A stretch of 64,000 nt of DNA, taken from positions 806,001-870,000 of the forward strand of contig NZ_CP082787.1 of assembly GCF_021462285.1 (NCBI RefSeq). Direction: 5' to 3'. Below, in pieces: positions 27,785-42,441 of the stretch; the first letter of the stretch is position 1, and each line of letters opens with the position of its first letter. The translations under genes and the position numbers were made by a program. The notes under the pieces were generated by a model. The model saw nothing but the letters and a program-made list of their open reading frames with translations, was not told where the DNA came from and did no database searches. The DNA is from Serratia entomophila. Its GTDB lineage: Bacteria > Pseudomonadota > Gammaproteobacteria > Enterobacterales > Enterobacteriaceae.

Positions 27785-28516
27785 TTATTGCGGGTTGGCG
27801 GCGATCACTTTGGCCACTTTGTCGGCCTGGCCGTTCAGTTGCAGCTGCTTGTAAGCATTTTCCATCAGCGGCAGTGCGTCACGCGTCGCCTTGGTGTCCG
27901 GATATTCACGCAACATCTGCTCGGCGCGATTAACGACCGCGACGTAAGCCCCGCGTTTAGTGTAGTATTCCACCACCGAAAGCTCATACTTGGCCAGGCG
28001 GTCTTTCAGGTACACCAAACGCTTGTTGGCGTCGGTCACGTACTGGCTGTTCGGATACTGCTGAATCAGCTGGCTGAAGTCGCGGAACGCGGCGCGGGCG
28101 TGCTGTGGATCGCGGTCTGAACGGTCGACCCCGAAGAAGCCCTGCAACGCACTGTCATCCAGCGCCATATCGGTCAGACCACGCATGTACATCACGTAAT
28201 CGATGTTCGGGTGCGTCGGGTTCAAACGCATGAAGCGATCGATAGACGCCTGAGCCAGCGGTAAATCGGCAGATTTATAGTAGGCATAAATCAGATCCAG
28301 CTGAACCTGCTGAGAGTACGGCCCGAAAGGATAGCGGTTATCTAACGCTTCGAGTTGCGTAATCGCGCCCTTAAAGTTACCGTCCTGCAGCTTTTGCTGG
28401 GCAGTAGCATAGATTTCCGAAGGTGGGTTGTCGGGAACCGCATCCTTGGATGTGGAGCAACCTGCCAGCGCCAGGCTCAACGTGGCTGCCGCCACCAGAT
28501 ATTTCATACGCGTCAT
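27785..28516 (-). CDS. bamD: Outer membrane protein assembly lipoprotein BamD
   Basis: Essential component of the BAM complex that folds beta-barrel proteins into the outer membrane. 243 residues; lipobox LAGC with C20 as lipidation site, then TPR repeats ([37 protein letters not shown]). Start [11 protein letters not shown] as in E. coli. Divergent from rluD. Confidence 0.97.
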   Translation of the reverse strand: MTRMKYLVAAATLSLALAGCSTSKDAVPDNPPSEIYATAQQKLQDGNFKGAITQLEALDNRYPFGPYSQQVQLDLIYAYYKSADLPLAQASIDRFMRLNPTHPNIDYVMYMRGLTDMALDDSALQGFFGVDRSDRDPQHARAAFRDFSQLIQQYPNSQYVTDANKRLVYLKDRLAKYELSVVEYYTKRGAYVAVVNRAEQMLREYPDTKATRDALPLMENAYKQLQLNGQADKVAKVIAANPQ

Positions 28517-28594
28517 GACGTTTTGATTATCCTCAGGGTGTTATTCCGGGAGACTGTCCGTTAAGCTCCCGACAAAGACCAGGTACAATAGCAC

Positions 28595-28622
28595 ATTATA
28601 TTAAACGGCATCGCCGTGAAAA
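28595..28622 (-). promoter_or_regulatory. Candidate bamD promoter
   Basis: Minus-strand TTTTCA (28622-28617), 16-base spacer, perfect TATAAT (28600-28595), about 80 bases upstream of bamD in the bamD-rluD gap. Confidence 0.5.
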
Positions 28623-28647
28623 CCCAACGTTAACGAAGAAGCTGCAT

Positions 28648-29625
28648 ATGGCACAACAAGTACAACTCACCGCAACGGTGGCCGAATCTCAACTCGGACA
28701 ACGTTTAGATCAGGCTTTGGCCGAATTGTTCCCTGATTATTCACGATCTCGCATAAAAGAGTGGATCCTGGAAGATCGGGTGCTGGTCAATGGCAAAACG
28801 TCAAACAAGCCGAAAGAGAAGGTGCTGGGGGGAGAGACGGTCGCCATTGATGCACAGATAGAAGAAGACGCCCGTTGGGAACCGCAGGACATCGCGCTGG
28901 ATATCGTCTATGAAGACAGCGACATTCTGGTGATCAACAAGCCGCGCGGTTTGGTGGTGCACCCCGGCGCCGGCAACCCGGACGGCACGGTGCTCAACGC
29001 GTTGCTGCACTACTACCCGGAAATCGCCGATGTGCCGCGCGCCGGCATCGTGCACCGTCTGGACAAAGACACCACCGGCCTGATGGTGGTGGCGAAAACT
29101 GTGCCGGCGCAAACCCGGCTGGTGGAAGCGCTGCAGGCGCGCGAAATCACCCGTGAATACGAAGCGGTGGCGATTGGCACCATGACCGCCGGCGGCACGG
29201 TGGAGGAGCCTATCTCTCGCCACTCCACCAAGCGCACCCATATGGCCGTTCACCCGATGGGCAAACCGGCGGTGACCCACTACCGCATCATGGAGCACTT
29301 CCGCGCCCATACCCGCCTGCGCCTGCGCCTGGAGACCGGCCGCACCCACCAGATCCGCGTGCATATGTCGTACATTAGCCACCCGCTGGTGGGCGATCCG
29401 CTGTACGGCGGCCGCCCGCGCCCGCCAAAAGGCGCATCGGAAGCCTTCATCAATACGCTGCGCGGCTTCGACCGCCAGGCGTTGCACGCCACCATGCTGC
29501 GTTTGTACCATCCGATCAGCGGTATTCAGATGGAGTGGCATGCGCCGCTGCCGCAGGATATGGTCGATCTGATCAACGCGCTGAAGGCTGATACCGAAGA
29601 GTTCAAAGATCAGATGGACTGGTAA
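28648..29625 (+). CDS. rluD: 23S rRNA pseudouridine synthase RluD
   Basis: Makes pseudouridines 1911, 1915 and 1917 in helix 69 of 23S rRNA. 325 residues: N-terminal S4 domain (about 18-75) and RluA-type catalytic domain with the active aspartate D139 in HRLDKDTTG. Its stop codon TAA overlaps the next ATG (TAATG), so translation of pgeF is coupled. Confidence 0.97.
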   Translation: MAQQVQLTATVAESQLGQRLDQALAELFPDYSRSRIKEWILEDRVLVNGKTSNKPKEKVLGGETVAIDAQIEEDARWEPQDIALDIVYEDSDILVINKPRGLVVHPGAGNPDGTVLNALLHYYPEIADVPRAGIVHRLDKDTTGLMVVAKTVPAQTRLVEALQAREITREYEAVAIGTMTAGGTVEEPISRHSTKRTHMAVHPMGKPAVTHYRIMEHFRAHTRLRLRLETGRTHQIRVHMSYISHPLVGDPLYGGRPRPPKGASEAFINTLRGFDRQALHATMLRLYHPISGIQMEWHAPLPQDMVDLINALKADTEEFKDQMDW

Positions 29626-30356
29626 TGACGTCGCTCATTCTGCCCGACTGGCCGTTGCCTGCGGGGGTTAACGCCTGCAGTACCACCCGTCACGGCGGCG
29701 TCAGCCTGCCGCCTTACCATTCGCTGAACCTCGGGACCCACGTCGGGGACGAGGCGCAGGCGGTGGCGCGCAATCGCGAAGCGCTGGTGGCGGGCGCAGG
29801 TTTGCCGCAGATGCCGGCGTGGTTGGATCAGGTGCACGGCACCCGCGTAGTGCGGCTGGAAGGGGAAACCCCGGCCGATCTGCGCGCCGATGCGGTATAC
29901 AGCAACCTGCCGGGGCAGGTGTGCGCGGTGATGACGGCGGATTGCCTGCCGGTGCTGTTCTGCTCGCAGGCCGGAGACGAAGTGGCCGCTGCCCATGCCG
30001 GCTGGCGTGGGTTGTGCAACGGTGTGCTGGAACAGACCGTCGCGGCGTTTACGGCGCCGGCGGGCGCCATCAGCGTCTGGCTGGGGCCGGCGATTGGCCC
30101 GCAGCAGTTTGAAGTGGGGCCGGAGGTGCGTGCCGCCTTTGTCGCGGCGGACCGCGCCGCCGCCGCCGCTTTTATGCCTCACGGCGATAAATTTCTGGCG
30201 GATATCTATTTATTGGCCCGCCAGCGCCTGCAGCGCGCCGGCATTCATGCTGTTTACGGCGGTGAGCGCTGCACGGTTAGCGAAAAGAGTCATTTTTTCT
30301 CCTATCGGCGCGATGGAATAACCGGACGTATGGCAAGTTTAATCTGGCTGATATAA
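29625..30356 (+). CDS. pgeF: Peptidoglycan editing factor / YfiH-family protein
   Basis: DUF152/YfiH protein of 243 residues. The E. coli homologue (PgeF) removes wrongly incorporated L-Ser from UDP-MurNAc precursors, and the family was earlier described as copper-dependent polyphenol oxidase. Metal-binding motifs TRHGGVS, DQVHG, TADCLPV and AAAHAGWRG are all visible. One-base overlap with rluD. Confidence 0.93.
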   Translation: MTSLILPDWPLPAGVNACSTTRHGGVSLPPYHSLNLGTHVGDEAQAVARNREALVAGAGLPQMPAWLDQVHGTRVVRLEGETPADLRADAVYSNLPGQVCAVMTADCLPVLFCSQAGDEVAAAHAGWRGLCNGVLEQTVAAFTAPAGAISVWLGPAIGPQQFEVGPEVRAAFVAADRAAAAAFMPHGDKFLADIYLLARQRLQRAGIHAVYGGERCTVSEKSHFFSYRRDGITGRMASLIWLI

Positions 30357-30421
30357 CCTATTGAATTAGGACGGTCCAACGACGCATGATGGCAGTACCG
30401 AAAATTTAGAGTCGAAATAAC

Positions 30422-30449
30422 CTTGAAAATTTGAGGGATGACCTCATTT
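30422..30449 (+). promoter_or_regulatory. Heat-shock (sigma-32) promoter of clpB
   Basis: CTTGAAA (30422-30428), 13-base spacer, CCTCATTT (30442-30449); close to the sigma-32 consensus CTTGAAA-N13/14-CCCCATNT and 38 bases before the start codon. Confidence 0.88.
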
Positions 30450-30487
30450 AATCTCCAGTAGCAATTTCGACCCATCTTGGAGGTGTT

Positions 30488-33061
30488 ATGCGTCTGGATC
30501 GTCTTACCAACAAATTCCAGCTTGCCCTCGCCGATGCCCAATCTTTAGCCCTTGGGCACGACAACCAATTTATTGAACCGTTACATCTGATGAGCGCCCT
30601 GCTCAATCAGGAAGGGGGCACGGTTCGCCCACTGTTAACTTCCGCCGGTATCGATGCCGGGCGCGTACGCACCGAAATCGAACAGGCGCTGTCCCGTTTA
30701 CCTCAGGTCGAGGGCACCGGTGGCGACGTTCAACCGTCCCACGAGCTGGTGCGCGTACTGAATCTGTGCGACAAGCTGGCACAGAAACGCGCGGACAAAT
30801 TCATTTCTTCCGAGCTGTTCGTCCTCGCGGTGCTTGAAGACCGCGGTAATTTGACCGACCTGCTGAAAGCGGCCGGTGCGACAGCCGACAAAATCAGCAA
30901 AGCCATTGAACAAATGAGAGGCGGTGACAGCGTGGAAGATCAGGGTGCTGAAGACCAACGTCAGGCATTGAAGAAATATACCATCGACCTGACCGAGCGC
31001 GCCGAGCAGGGCAAACTTGACCCGGTTATCGGCCGTGACGAAGAAATCCGCCGCACCATCCAGGTGCTGCAACGCCGCACCAAAAACAACCCGGTGCTGA
31101 TCGGCGAACCCGGCGTGGGTAAAACCGCCATCGTCGAAGGCCTGGCGCAGCGCATCATTAATGGCGAAGTGCCGGAAGGGCTGAAACACAAGCGCGTGTT
31201 GTCGCTCGATATGGGCGCGCTGATCGCCGGCGCCAAATACCGCGGTGAGTTTGAAGAGCGTCTGAAAGGCGTGCTGAGCGACCTGGCGAAACAGGAAGGC
31301 AGCGTGATCCTGTTCATCGACGAACTGCACACCATGGTGGGCGCAGGCAAGGCCGACGGCGCCATGGACGCCGGCAACATGCTGAAACCTGCGCTGGCGC
31401 GCGGGGAACTGCACTGCGTTGGCGCCACCACGTTGGATGAATACCGTCAATATATAGAGAAGGATGCGGCGCTCGAACGTCGTTTCCAGAAAGTGTTTGT
31501 TGCGGAGCCGAGCGTTGAGGACACCATCGCCATTCTGCGCGGCCTGAAAGAACGCTATGAGCTGCACCACCACGTGCAGATCACCGACCCGGCTATCGTG
31601 GCGGCGGCGACCCTGTCGCACCGTTATATTTCCGATCGTCAGCTGCCGGACAAGGCTATCGACCTGATCGACGAAGCGGCGTCCAGCATTCGCATGCAGA
31701 TGGACTCCAAGCCGGAATCGCTCGATCGCCTGGAGCGCCGCATCATTCAGCTGAAGCTGGAACAGCAGGCGCTGAATAAAGAGTCGGATGACGCCAGCAA
31801 GAAACGTCTGGAAATGCTCAGCAGCGAGCTGGAGCAGAAAGAACGCGAATATTCTGAGCTGGAAGAAGAGTGGAAAGCCGAAAAAGCCTCGCTCTCCGGC
31901 ACCCAGAATATCAAGGCCGAACTTGAGCAGGCCAAGATAACCCTCGAGCAGGCGCGCCGTACCGGCGATCTGGGGCGAATGTCCGAGCTGCAGTACGGCA
32001 AAATCCCTGAACTGGAGAAACAGCTCGAAGCCGCTACCCAGGCCGAAGGCAAAACCATGAAGCTGCTGCGCAACCGGGTCACCGATGCGGAGATCGCCGA
32101 GGTGCTGGCGCGCGCCACCGGTATTCCGGTAGCCAGAATGCTGGAGGGCGAGCGCGATAAGCTGCTGCGCCTGGAGCAAGAGCTGCATTCACGGGTGATA
32201 GGCCAGGATGAAGCGGTCAGCGCGGTATCCAATGCGATTCGCCGCAGCCGCGCCGGGCTTTCCGATCCGAACCGGCCGATCGGTTCTTTCCTGTTCCTCG
32301 GCCCTACCGGGGTGGGGAAAACCGAGCTTTGCAAGGCGCTGGCTTCGTTCCTGTTCGACAGCGACGACGCCATGGTGCGCATCGACATGTCCGAGTTTAT
32401 GGAGAAACACTCGGTATCGCGGCTGGTGGGCGCACCTCCAGGCTATGTCGGCTATGAAGAGGGCGGTTACCTGACCGAAGCGGTGCGCCGCAGACCTTAT
32501 TCGGTGATCCTGCTGGATGAGGTAGAGAAAGCGCACCCGGACGTGTTCAACATTCTGCTGCAGGTATTGGATGACGGGCGTCTGACCGATGGCCAGGGCC
32601 GTACCGTCGATTTCCGCAATACCGTGGTGATCATGACCTCGAACCTGGGCTCGGATCTGATCCAGGAGCACTTCGGCCAGATGAACTACGCGCAGATGAA
32701 AGAATCCGTCATGGAAATGGTGAGCCATCACTTCCGTCCGGAATTCATCAACCGTATAGATGAGGTGGTGGTGTTCCACCCACTCGGCCAGAAACACATT
32801 GCCGAGATCGCCAAGATTCAGCTGGCGCGTCTGTATAAACGTTTGGAAGAGCGCGGTTACGAAGTCACCATGACCGAGCCGGCGTTGGAGCTGTTGGGTA
32901 AAACCGGTTTCGACCCTGTCTATGGTGCGCGTCCATTGAAACGCGCCATCCAGCAGGAGATCGAAAACCCGCTGGCGCAGGAAATCCTGTCCGGCAAGCT
33001 GGTCCCAGGGTTGCCGGTCACGCTGGACGTGGAAGGCGAGCACATCGTTGCCCGTCAGTAA
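30488..33061 (+). CDS. clpB: Disaggregase chaperone ClpB
   Basis: Hexameric AAA+ protein that, with DnaK, pulls polypeptides out of aggregates. 857 residues, identical in length to E. coli. N domain (1-145), first ATPase with GEPGVGKT near 206-213, coiled-coil middle domain (about 410-520), second ATPase with GPTGVGKT near 605-612. A GTG in the middle of the N-linker context ([11 protein letters not shown]) could give the shorter ClpB form known in E. coli. Start follows GGAGG. Confidence 0.98.
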   Translation: MRLDRLTNKFQLALADAQSLALGHDNQFIEPLHLMSALLNQEGGTVRPLLTSAGIDAGRVRTEIEQALSRLPQVEGTGGDVQPSHELVRVLNLCDKLAQKRADKFISSELFVLAVLEDRGNLTDLLKAAGATADKISKAIEQMRGGDSVEDQGAEDQRQALKKYTIDLTERAEQGKLDPVIGRDEEIRRTIQVLQRRTKNNPVLIGEPGVGKTAIVEGLAQRIINGEVPEGLKHKRVLSLDMGALIAGAKYRGEFEERLKGVLSDLAKQEGSVILFIDELHTMVGAGKADGAMDAGNMLKPALARGELHCVGATTLDEYRQYIEKDAALERRFQKVFVAEPSVEDTIAILRGLKERYELHHHVQITDPAIVAAATLSHRYISDRQLPDKAIDLIDEAASSIRMQMDSKPESLDRLERRIIQLKLEQQALNKESDDASKKRLEMLSSELEQKEREYSELEEEWKAEKASLSGTQNIKAELEQAKITLEQARRTGDLGRMSELQYGKIPELEKQLEAATQAEGKTMKLLRNRVTDAEIAEVLARATGIPVARMLEGERDKLLRLEQELHSRVIGQDEAVSAVSNAIRRSRAGLSDPNRPIGSFLFLGPTGVGKTELCKALASFLFDSDDAMVRIDMSEFMEKHSVSRLVGAPPGYVGYEEGGYLTEAVRRRPYSVILLDEVEKAHPDVFNILLQVLDDGRLTDGQGRTVDFRNTVVIMTSNLGSDLIQEHFGQMNYAQMKESVMEMVSHHFRPEFINRIDEVVVFHPLGQKHIAEIAKIQLARLYKRLEERGYEVTMTEPALELLGKTGFDPVYGARPLKRAIQQEIENPLAQEILSGKLVPGLPVTLDVEGEHIVARQ

Positions 33062-33086
33062 CGGCGTTTAAGAGTAATAAAGAGAA

Positions 33087-33117
33087 AAAGGGAGCGGGCA
33101 ACCGCTCCCTTTCTTTG
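33087..33117 (+). terminator. clpB terminator
   Basis: AAAGGGAGCGG-GCAA-CCGCTCCCTTT followed by CTTT, 25 bases after the stop. Confidence 0.9.
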
Positions 33118-33250
33118 TCTCTATGGTGTTGGGTTTACCGAGTTTGACGCTCTGGCCGTGACCAAAAGCCGTTTTTCTGGCTAATAAATATCCTAAAATG
33201 GCGTTATTGGTGGTTATTTGAGCGCTTGAAAAGTTTTTTGCATTTAGGGG

Positions 33251-33278
33251 TTGCGGCCTTCGGAGAACTCCCTATAAT
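33251..33278 (+). promoter_or_regulatory. rRNA operon promoter P1
   Basis: TTGCGG (33251-33256), 16-base spacer, TATAAT (33273-33278) and the GCGCCTCCACTGACC discriminator/start region characteristic of enterobacterial rrn P1. AT-rich sequence upstream (33220-33245) can serve as UP element. Confidence 0.92.
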
Positions 33279-33370
33279 GCGCCTCCACTGACCGGGAACA
33301 ACGACAAACACGTCGCCCAGTCAGGAAGAAGCAAGCCGGTGAAAACACCGTTTCTTAATAAGAAAAAAGC

Positions 33371-33398
33371 TTGACTCTTCAGCGGGAAAGCGTAATAT
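33371..33398 (+). promoter_or_regulatory. rRNA operon promoter P2
   Basis: TTGACT (33371-33376), 16-base spacer, TAATAT (33393-33398), then GCACCTCCCGCG; about 120 bases after P1 as in E. coli rrn operons. Confidence 0.92.
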
Positions 33399-33438
33399 GC
33401 ACCTCCCGCGTTACCGAGAGTTATCTCTCAGTAACCAA

Positions 33439-33450
33439 CGCTCTTTAACA
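33439..33450 (+). promoter_or_regulatory. rrn leader boxA (antitermination)
   Basis: CGCTCTTTAACA, the NusB/NusE-binding boxA of the 16S leader, 155 bases before 16S. Confidence 0.88.
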
Positions 33451-33603
33451 ATTTATCAGACAATCTGTGTGGGCACTCCACAAGACGATATCCAGCATCT
33501 TCGGATGCGAAAAAATATCAAGTCTTGAAGAGTGACTAACTGAAGTAAAATTCATGCAGTAACCTTTGAGCATCGCTTCACGAGTTGAAGCAAATCAAGC
33601 TTT

Positions 33604-35144
<1,541 letters not shown>

Positions 35145-35286
35145 CCTAATGATATTGATTCGAGTGAAGTGCTCACACAGATTGTCTGATAGAAAGTAAC
35201 GAGCAAAGCGCTACCTGTTGATGTAATGAGTCTGCGACTCATGCTGATACGAGAAACGGTTAAACCCTGGTTTAATCGGATTTTGT

Positions 35287-35362
35287 GTCCCCATCGTCTA
35301 GAGGCCTAGGACACTGCCCTTTCACGGCTGTAACAGGGGTTCGAATCCCCTTGGGGACGCCA
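35287..35362 (+). tRNA. gltT: tRNA-Glu (anticodon UUC) in the rRNA spacer
   Basis: 76 nt from GTCCCCATCGTCTAGAGG to GGGGACGCCA, anticodon loop CTTTCAC (TTC), encoded CCA. Sole spacer tRNA, the type found in E. coli rrnB, C, E and G. Gene letter is uncertain. Confidence 0.97.
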
Positions 35363-35448
35363 TTCCGATAATGAGTGAAAGACATTATCACCGGTTATTC
35401 GTAACCTAAAATCTTAAAGATGACTCTTGCGAGTCGTGTTTAAGATAT

Positions 35449-35460
35449 TGCTCTTTAACA
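35449..35460 (+). promoter_or_regulatory. Spacer boxA before 23S
   Basis: TGCTCTTTAACA, a perfect boxA in the 16S-23S spacer, 137 bases before the 23S 5' end. Confidence 0.9.
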
Positions 35461-35596
35461 ATCTGGAACAAGCTGAAAATTGAAACATGACGGCTGAAAT
35501 TTATCCCTCCGTAGATGTACTGGGATAAAGAGTAACCTGTCATAGAGTCTCTCAAATGTTTGCAGCACGAACGATGGAAACATCTTCGGGTTGTGA

Positions 35597-38505
<2,909 letters not shown>

Positions 38506-38681
38506 ACAACACCGAAGGTGTTTTAGAGACAAAATCGTCGGGAACGATTTTGAACGTCGCTTGCGACGGCCCCGTAGGGGTGAGTATCAGGATGATACGA
38601 ATAACTCTAGATTTTCAGCGAAGTTCTTAGATTGGTTTCAATGGCGGCACGAGAGTGACGCGGTTGGAATGAAACAGAATT

Positions 38682-38801
38682 TGCCTGGCGGCAATAGCGC
38701 GGTGGTCCCACCTGACCCCATGCCGAACTCAGAAGTGAAACGCCGTAGCGCCGATGGTAGTGTGGGGTCTCCCCATGCGAGAGTAGGACACTGCCAGGCA
38801 T
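38682..38801 (+). rRNA. rrf: 5S ribosomal RNA
   Basis: 120 nt from TGCCTGGCGGCAATAGCGC to CTGCCAGGCAT with terminal stem intact; 176 bases after 23S. Confidence 0.97.
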
Positions 38802-38893
38802 CAAATAAACGTTACCAGCCTGACATCTGGTAATGAGCGAAATCGCCGAGGCGGTTTTGCCGGCATCGCGAGATGCAACGTAAAAGAATCGGT

Positions 38894-38970
38894 GGAGCGG
38901 TAGTTCAGTTGGTTAGAATACCTGCCTGTCACGCAGGGGGTCGCGGGTTCGAGCCCCGTCCGTTCCGCCA
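38894..38970 (+). tRNA. aspU: tRNA-Asp (anticodon GUC), distal to the rRNA operon
   Basis: 77 nt, GGAGCGGTAGTTCAGTTGG to CGTTCCGCCA with encoded CCA, anticodon GTC in CTGTCAC. 92 bases after 5S with no terminator between, so it is the last member of the rRNA transcript, as aspU is in E. coli rrnH. Confidence 0.96.
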
Positions 38971-38980
38971 CTTAATTGAT

Positions 38981-39011
38981 AAGCCCTGAGTCTCTGACTC
39001 AGGGCTTTTTC
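38981..39011 (+). terminator. rRNA operon terminator
   Basis: AAGCCCTGAGTC-TCT-GACTCAGGGCTT followed by T's, ten bases after tRNA-Asp. Confidence 0.93.
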
Positions 39012-39183
39012 ATATGCAAAAATGCCGCAGTCCGGTGCCTTTTCAGCAAAATCTACGCCGCCGCTCCGGCTATTGTTGCCTATTAATCAAAAGTGTTATG
39101 CACAATAGGGCGTTTTTGATCAACAAAACAGTTGCCATAATCTCCGTCATATCGCATCTATTCGCTAACGAGAGAAAGACATT

Positions 39184-39987
39184 ATGAGCATCCCCGCATT
39201 TGGTTTAGGTACCTTCCGCCTTCAGGATCAGGTTGTTATTGATTCGGTGCGCACCGCGCTGGAGCTGGGTTACCGCGCGATCGACACCGCGCAGATCTAC
39301 GAGAATGAAGCGGCCGTCGGCCAGGCCATCGCCGCCAGCGGCGTCAAGCGCGAAGACCTGTTCATCACCACCAAGATTTGGATCGCCAACCTGGCGAAAG
39401 GCAAACTGATCCCCAGCCTGCAGGAAAGCCTGAGCAAGCTGCAGACCTCTTACGTCGATCTGACGCTGATCCACTGGCCGTCGCCGAACGACGAGGTGCC
39501 GGTGGCGGAGTTTATGGCCGAGCTGGTTGAGGCCAAGAAGCTGGGGCTGACCCGCCAAATCGGCATCTCCAACTTCACCATCGATCTTATGCAGCGGGCG
39601 ATCGATGCCGTCGGCGCCGACCAGATCGCCACCAACCAGATTGAGCTGTCGCCGTATCTGCAGAACCGCAAAGTGGTGGAGTTCGCTCAACAGCACGGCA
39701 TCGCCGTTACCTCCTACATGACGCTGGCTTACGGCAAGGCGCTGCAGGACGAGACCATTAAGCGCATTGCGGCGCGCCATCACGCCACCCCGGCGCAGGT
39801 GATCCTGGCTTGGGCATTGCGGCTGGGTTACGCGGTGATCCCGTCATCCACCAAACGTGAGAACCTGGCGAGCAATCTGTTGGCACAGCAGCTGCAGCTG
39901 ACCGACGAAGACATGGCGCAGATCGCCACCTTGGAAAACAACGGCCGCCTGGTTAGCCCGGAAGGTCTGGCGCCAGACTGGGATTGA
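39184..39987 (+). CDS. dkgB: 2,5-diketo-D-gluconate reductase B (aldo-keto reductase)
   Basis: NADPH-dependent aldo-keto reductase of 267 residues acting on 2,5-diketogluconate and reactive aldehydes such as methylglyoxal. The AKR tetrad is visible as D34, Y39, K64 and H97 (DTAQIY, TTKIW, LIHWPS). Same length as E. coli DkgB and next to aspU as there. Followed by a terminator against the convergent yafC. Confidence 0.95.
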   Translation: MSIPAFGLGTFRLQDQVVIDSVRTALELGYRAIDTAQIYENEAAVGQAIAASGVKREDLFITTKIWIANLAKGKLIPSLQESLSKLQTSYVDLTLIHWPSPNDEVPVAEFMAELVEAKKLGLTRQIGISNFTIDLMQRAIDAVGADQIATNQIELSPYLQNRKVVEFAQQHGIAVTSYMTLAYGKALQDETIKRIAARHHATPAQVILAWALRLGYAVIPSSTKRENLASNLLAQQLQLTDEDMAQIATLENNGRLVSPEGLAPDWD

Positions 39988-40008
39988 TCCCCCTCGCTAT
40001 ACGTCATC

Positions 40009-40033
40009 AGGGCGCCCTTGGGGCGCCTTTTTT
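40009..40033 (+). terminator. dkgB terminator
   Basis: GGCGCCC (40011-40017), loop TTG, GGGCGCC (40021-40027), then six T's; overlaps the end of yafC by two bases. Confidence 0.88.
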
Positions 40034-40919
40034 ATTGTGCCAGGCGTTCGCTGACAAAATCGATAAAGCTGCGCAGACGGTTGCTGACTGCGCTGTCGCT
40101 GTAGTACACCGCATTAATCGGCATAGCGACCGGCAGGGTTTCTTTCACCAGAATCGGCACCAGATCGCCGCGCTTAATGTCTTCATCGATCATAAAGTCC
40201 GACAGGCAGGCGATACCGTTACCGTGCAGGCACAGGTGGCGTTGGGTCTCACCGCTGTTGGTGGTCAGCCCTGGGGTGATTTCCAGCTGGCGGCCGTCGG
40301 CACAGGCCAGCGGCCAGCGGTTCAGGCTGGGCAGATCGTTAAAACCGATGCAGCAGTGGTGTTCCAGATCTTCCACCTTTTGCGGGGTGCCGTTTTGCGC
40401 CAGGTAGGTGGGGGAGGCCAATAGGCGGCGGTAGCTGGTCATCAGTTTGCGCGCTTTCAGGCTGGAATCGGTCAGTTCGCCGACGCGGATGGCGATATCC
40501 ACTTTACGCTCGATCAGATTGATAAAGTTTTCCGACGATACCAACGACAGCGACATCTCCGGATAGCGCGAACGGAATTCCGCGACCAGCGGCGTCAGCA
40601 CGTGCAGCACCACCGGCGTGGCGGCGTCAACCCGCAACAGCCCCTGCGGGCGCTGGCGGCTTTCCATTAAGGCATTCTCCGCGGCGGCCATGTCGCTCAA
40701 AACCTTTTGCACCTGGCGGAAATAGCTTTCCCCTTCCTGAGTCAGGCTGATTTGGCGCGTGGTGCGGTTGAGCAGCGTGACGCCCAGCTTGGTTTCCAGC
40801 TTCTTCACGGTGCGGCTTACCACGGAATTGGCCTGTTCCAGGCGTTCCGCCGCCCGGCTGAAGCTGCCGCTTTCCACCACGGTGACGAAGGTGATCAATT
40901 CGTCGGAGTTTGCTTTCAT
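40032..40919 (-). CDS. yafC: LysR-family regulator YafC
   Basis: LysR-type transcription factor of 295 residues: winged HTH at about 5-63 ([32 protein letters not shown]) and periplasmic-binding-like effector domain. Orthologous by position and sequence to E. coli YafC, whose target is unknown. Here it is divergent (105-base gap) from an MFS pump not found at this spot in E. coli, which makes that pump its likely target by the usual LysR rule. Confidence 0.9.
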   Translation of the reverse strand: MKANSDELITFVTVVESGSFSRAAERLEQANSVVSRTVKKLETKLGVTLLNRTTRQISLTQEGESYFRQVQKVLSDMAAAENALMESRQRPQGLLRVDAATPVVLHVLTPLVAEFRSRYPEMSLSLVSSENFINLIERKVDIAIRVGELTDSSLKARKLMTSYRRLLASPTYLAQNGTPQKVEDLEHHCCIGFNDLPSLNRWPLACADGRQLEITPGLTTNSGETQRHLCLHGNGIACLSDFMIDEDIKRGDLVPILVKETLPVAMPINAVYYSDSAVSNRLRSFIDFVSERLAQ

Positions 40920-41024
40920 TTTTGCTCCATTGGCAAAATTTATTTGAAATTTTGAGCATTTTTATCATTTAAGCATAGGCCGATAATAGCCGTCATCAAC
41001 CTGAACGCTATTTTGGAGTAAAAA

Positions 41025-42200
41025 ATGCCTCTCGCATTACTTGCATTGACCATCAGTGCCTTTGCCATCGGCACTACGGAGTTTGTGATCGTCGGCCTGA
41101 TCCCGACCATTGCGGAACAGCTTGGGGTGACGGTGCCGTCCGCCGGGCTGCTGGTGACCATCTACGCCATCGGCGTGGCGATCGGCGCCCCGGTGCTGAC
41201 GGCCCTGACCGGCCGCGTACCGCGCAAGTTGCTGTTGGTTGGGCTGATGGTGCTGTTCACTCTCGGCAACCTGCTGGCCTGGCAGTCGCCGAGCTATGAG
41301 TCGCTGGTGATCGCCCGCCTGCTGACTGGCCTGGCGCACGGCGTGTTCTTCTCGATCGGTTCCACCATCGCGACCAGCCTGGTGGCGAAAGAGAAGGCGG
41401 CTTCCGCCATCGCCATCATGTTTGGCGGCCTGACCGTGGCGCTGGTGACCGGTGTGCCGTTGGGCACCTTTATCGGCCAACACTTCGGCTGGCGGGAAAC
41501 CTTCCTGGCGGTGTCGTTGATCGGCGTGATCGCTACCGTCGCCAGCATTATTTTGGTGCCGAACAACATTAAAAATCAGGCCAGCGCAAGCATTGGCGAG
41601 CAGCTTAAAGTGCTGACCCATCCGCGCCTGCTGCTGATTTACGCTATCACCGCTCTCGGTTACGGCGGGGTGTTCACTACCTTTACCTTCCTGGCGCCGA
41701 TGATGCAGGAACTGGCGGGCTTCTCCGCTCCGGCGGTGAGCTGGATCCTGCTGGCGTACGGCATTGCGGTCGCCGTCGGTAACATCTGGGGCGGCAAGCT
41801 GGCGGACCGTCACGGTGCGGTGCGGGCGCTGAGCTTAATCTTCGCCGCGCTGGCCGCGCTGTTGCTGGTATTTCAGTTCACCGCCAGCCACAGCATCGCC
41901 GCGCTGGCGACGGTGATTGTGATGGGGGTGTTCGCCTTCGGCAACGTACCGGGCCTGCAGGTTTACGTAGTGCAGAAAGCCGAACAGTACACGCCGAATG
42001 CGGTAGACGTGGCCTCCGGCCTGAACATCGCGGCCTTTAACGTTGGCATCGCCCTTGGCTCGGTGATTGGCGGCCAAACCGTTGCTTCACTGGGGCTGGC
42101 GCAAACGCCGTGGATTGGCGCGCTGATTGTGGTGGGCGCACTGTTGCTGGTTGGCCTCAGCGGCCGGTTGGACAAAAAGTATCAGCCCCAGACCGCCTGA
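41025..42200 (+). CDS. MFS transporter, DHA1 (AraJ/YdhP-type) drug or sugar efflux family
   Basis: Permease of 391 residues with 12 predicted helices and no soluble domain. The first helix carries FAIGTTEFVIVGLIPTIAEQLGV and the family motif near ARLLTGLAHGVFFSIGS, as in the DHA1 subgroup that includes AraJ, NepI and YdhP. Good GGAG site upstream. It lies between yafC and yafD, which are adjacent in E. coli, so it is an insertion or a lineage-specific loss. Substrate unknown. Confidence 0.85.
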   Translation: MPLALLALTISAFAIGTTEFVIVGLIPTIAEQLGVTVPSAGLLVTIYAIGVAIGAPVLTALTGRVPRKLLLVGLMVLFTLGNLLAWQSPSYESLVIARLLTGLAHGVFFSIGSTIATSLVAKEKAASAIAIMFGGLTVALVTGVPLGTFIGQHFGWRETFLAVSLIGVIATVASIILVPNNIKNQASASIGEQLKVLTHPRLLLIYAITALGYGGVFTTFTFLAPMMQELAGFSAPAVSWILLAYGIAVAVGNIWGGKLADRHGAVRALSLIFAALAALLLVFQFTASHSIAALATVIVMGVFAFGNVPGLQVYVVQKAEQYTPNAVDVASGLNIAAFNVGIALGSVIGGQTVASLGLAQTPWIGALIVVGALLLVGLSGRLDKKYQPQTA

Positions 42201-42222
42201 CAGGCTAATGTCGCTGTCACTC

Positions 42223-42244
42223 AGGCCCGCTTTGCGGGCCTTTT
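42223..42244 (+). terminator. Terminator after the MFS gene
   Basis: GGCCCGC-TTT-GCGGGCC followed by TTTT, 24 bases after the stop. Confidence 0.88.
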
Positions 42245-42441
42245 CGCATTTCTCACCCGTTGTTGCTCACCTTTACACAGCTATACCCTCGGAAGATTGA
42301 AATCCCTCCCTGTCCCCCCTATAACTGAAAGGATATGCCCCGTAAAAGCCATGCCTTGAGCGTAAGGCGGGCGTATAATCTATGCATTGTTGGCGGATCT
42401 CTCTCCGTCAGTTTCATCCTAATGGGAAATAGGCGAATAGC

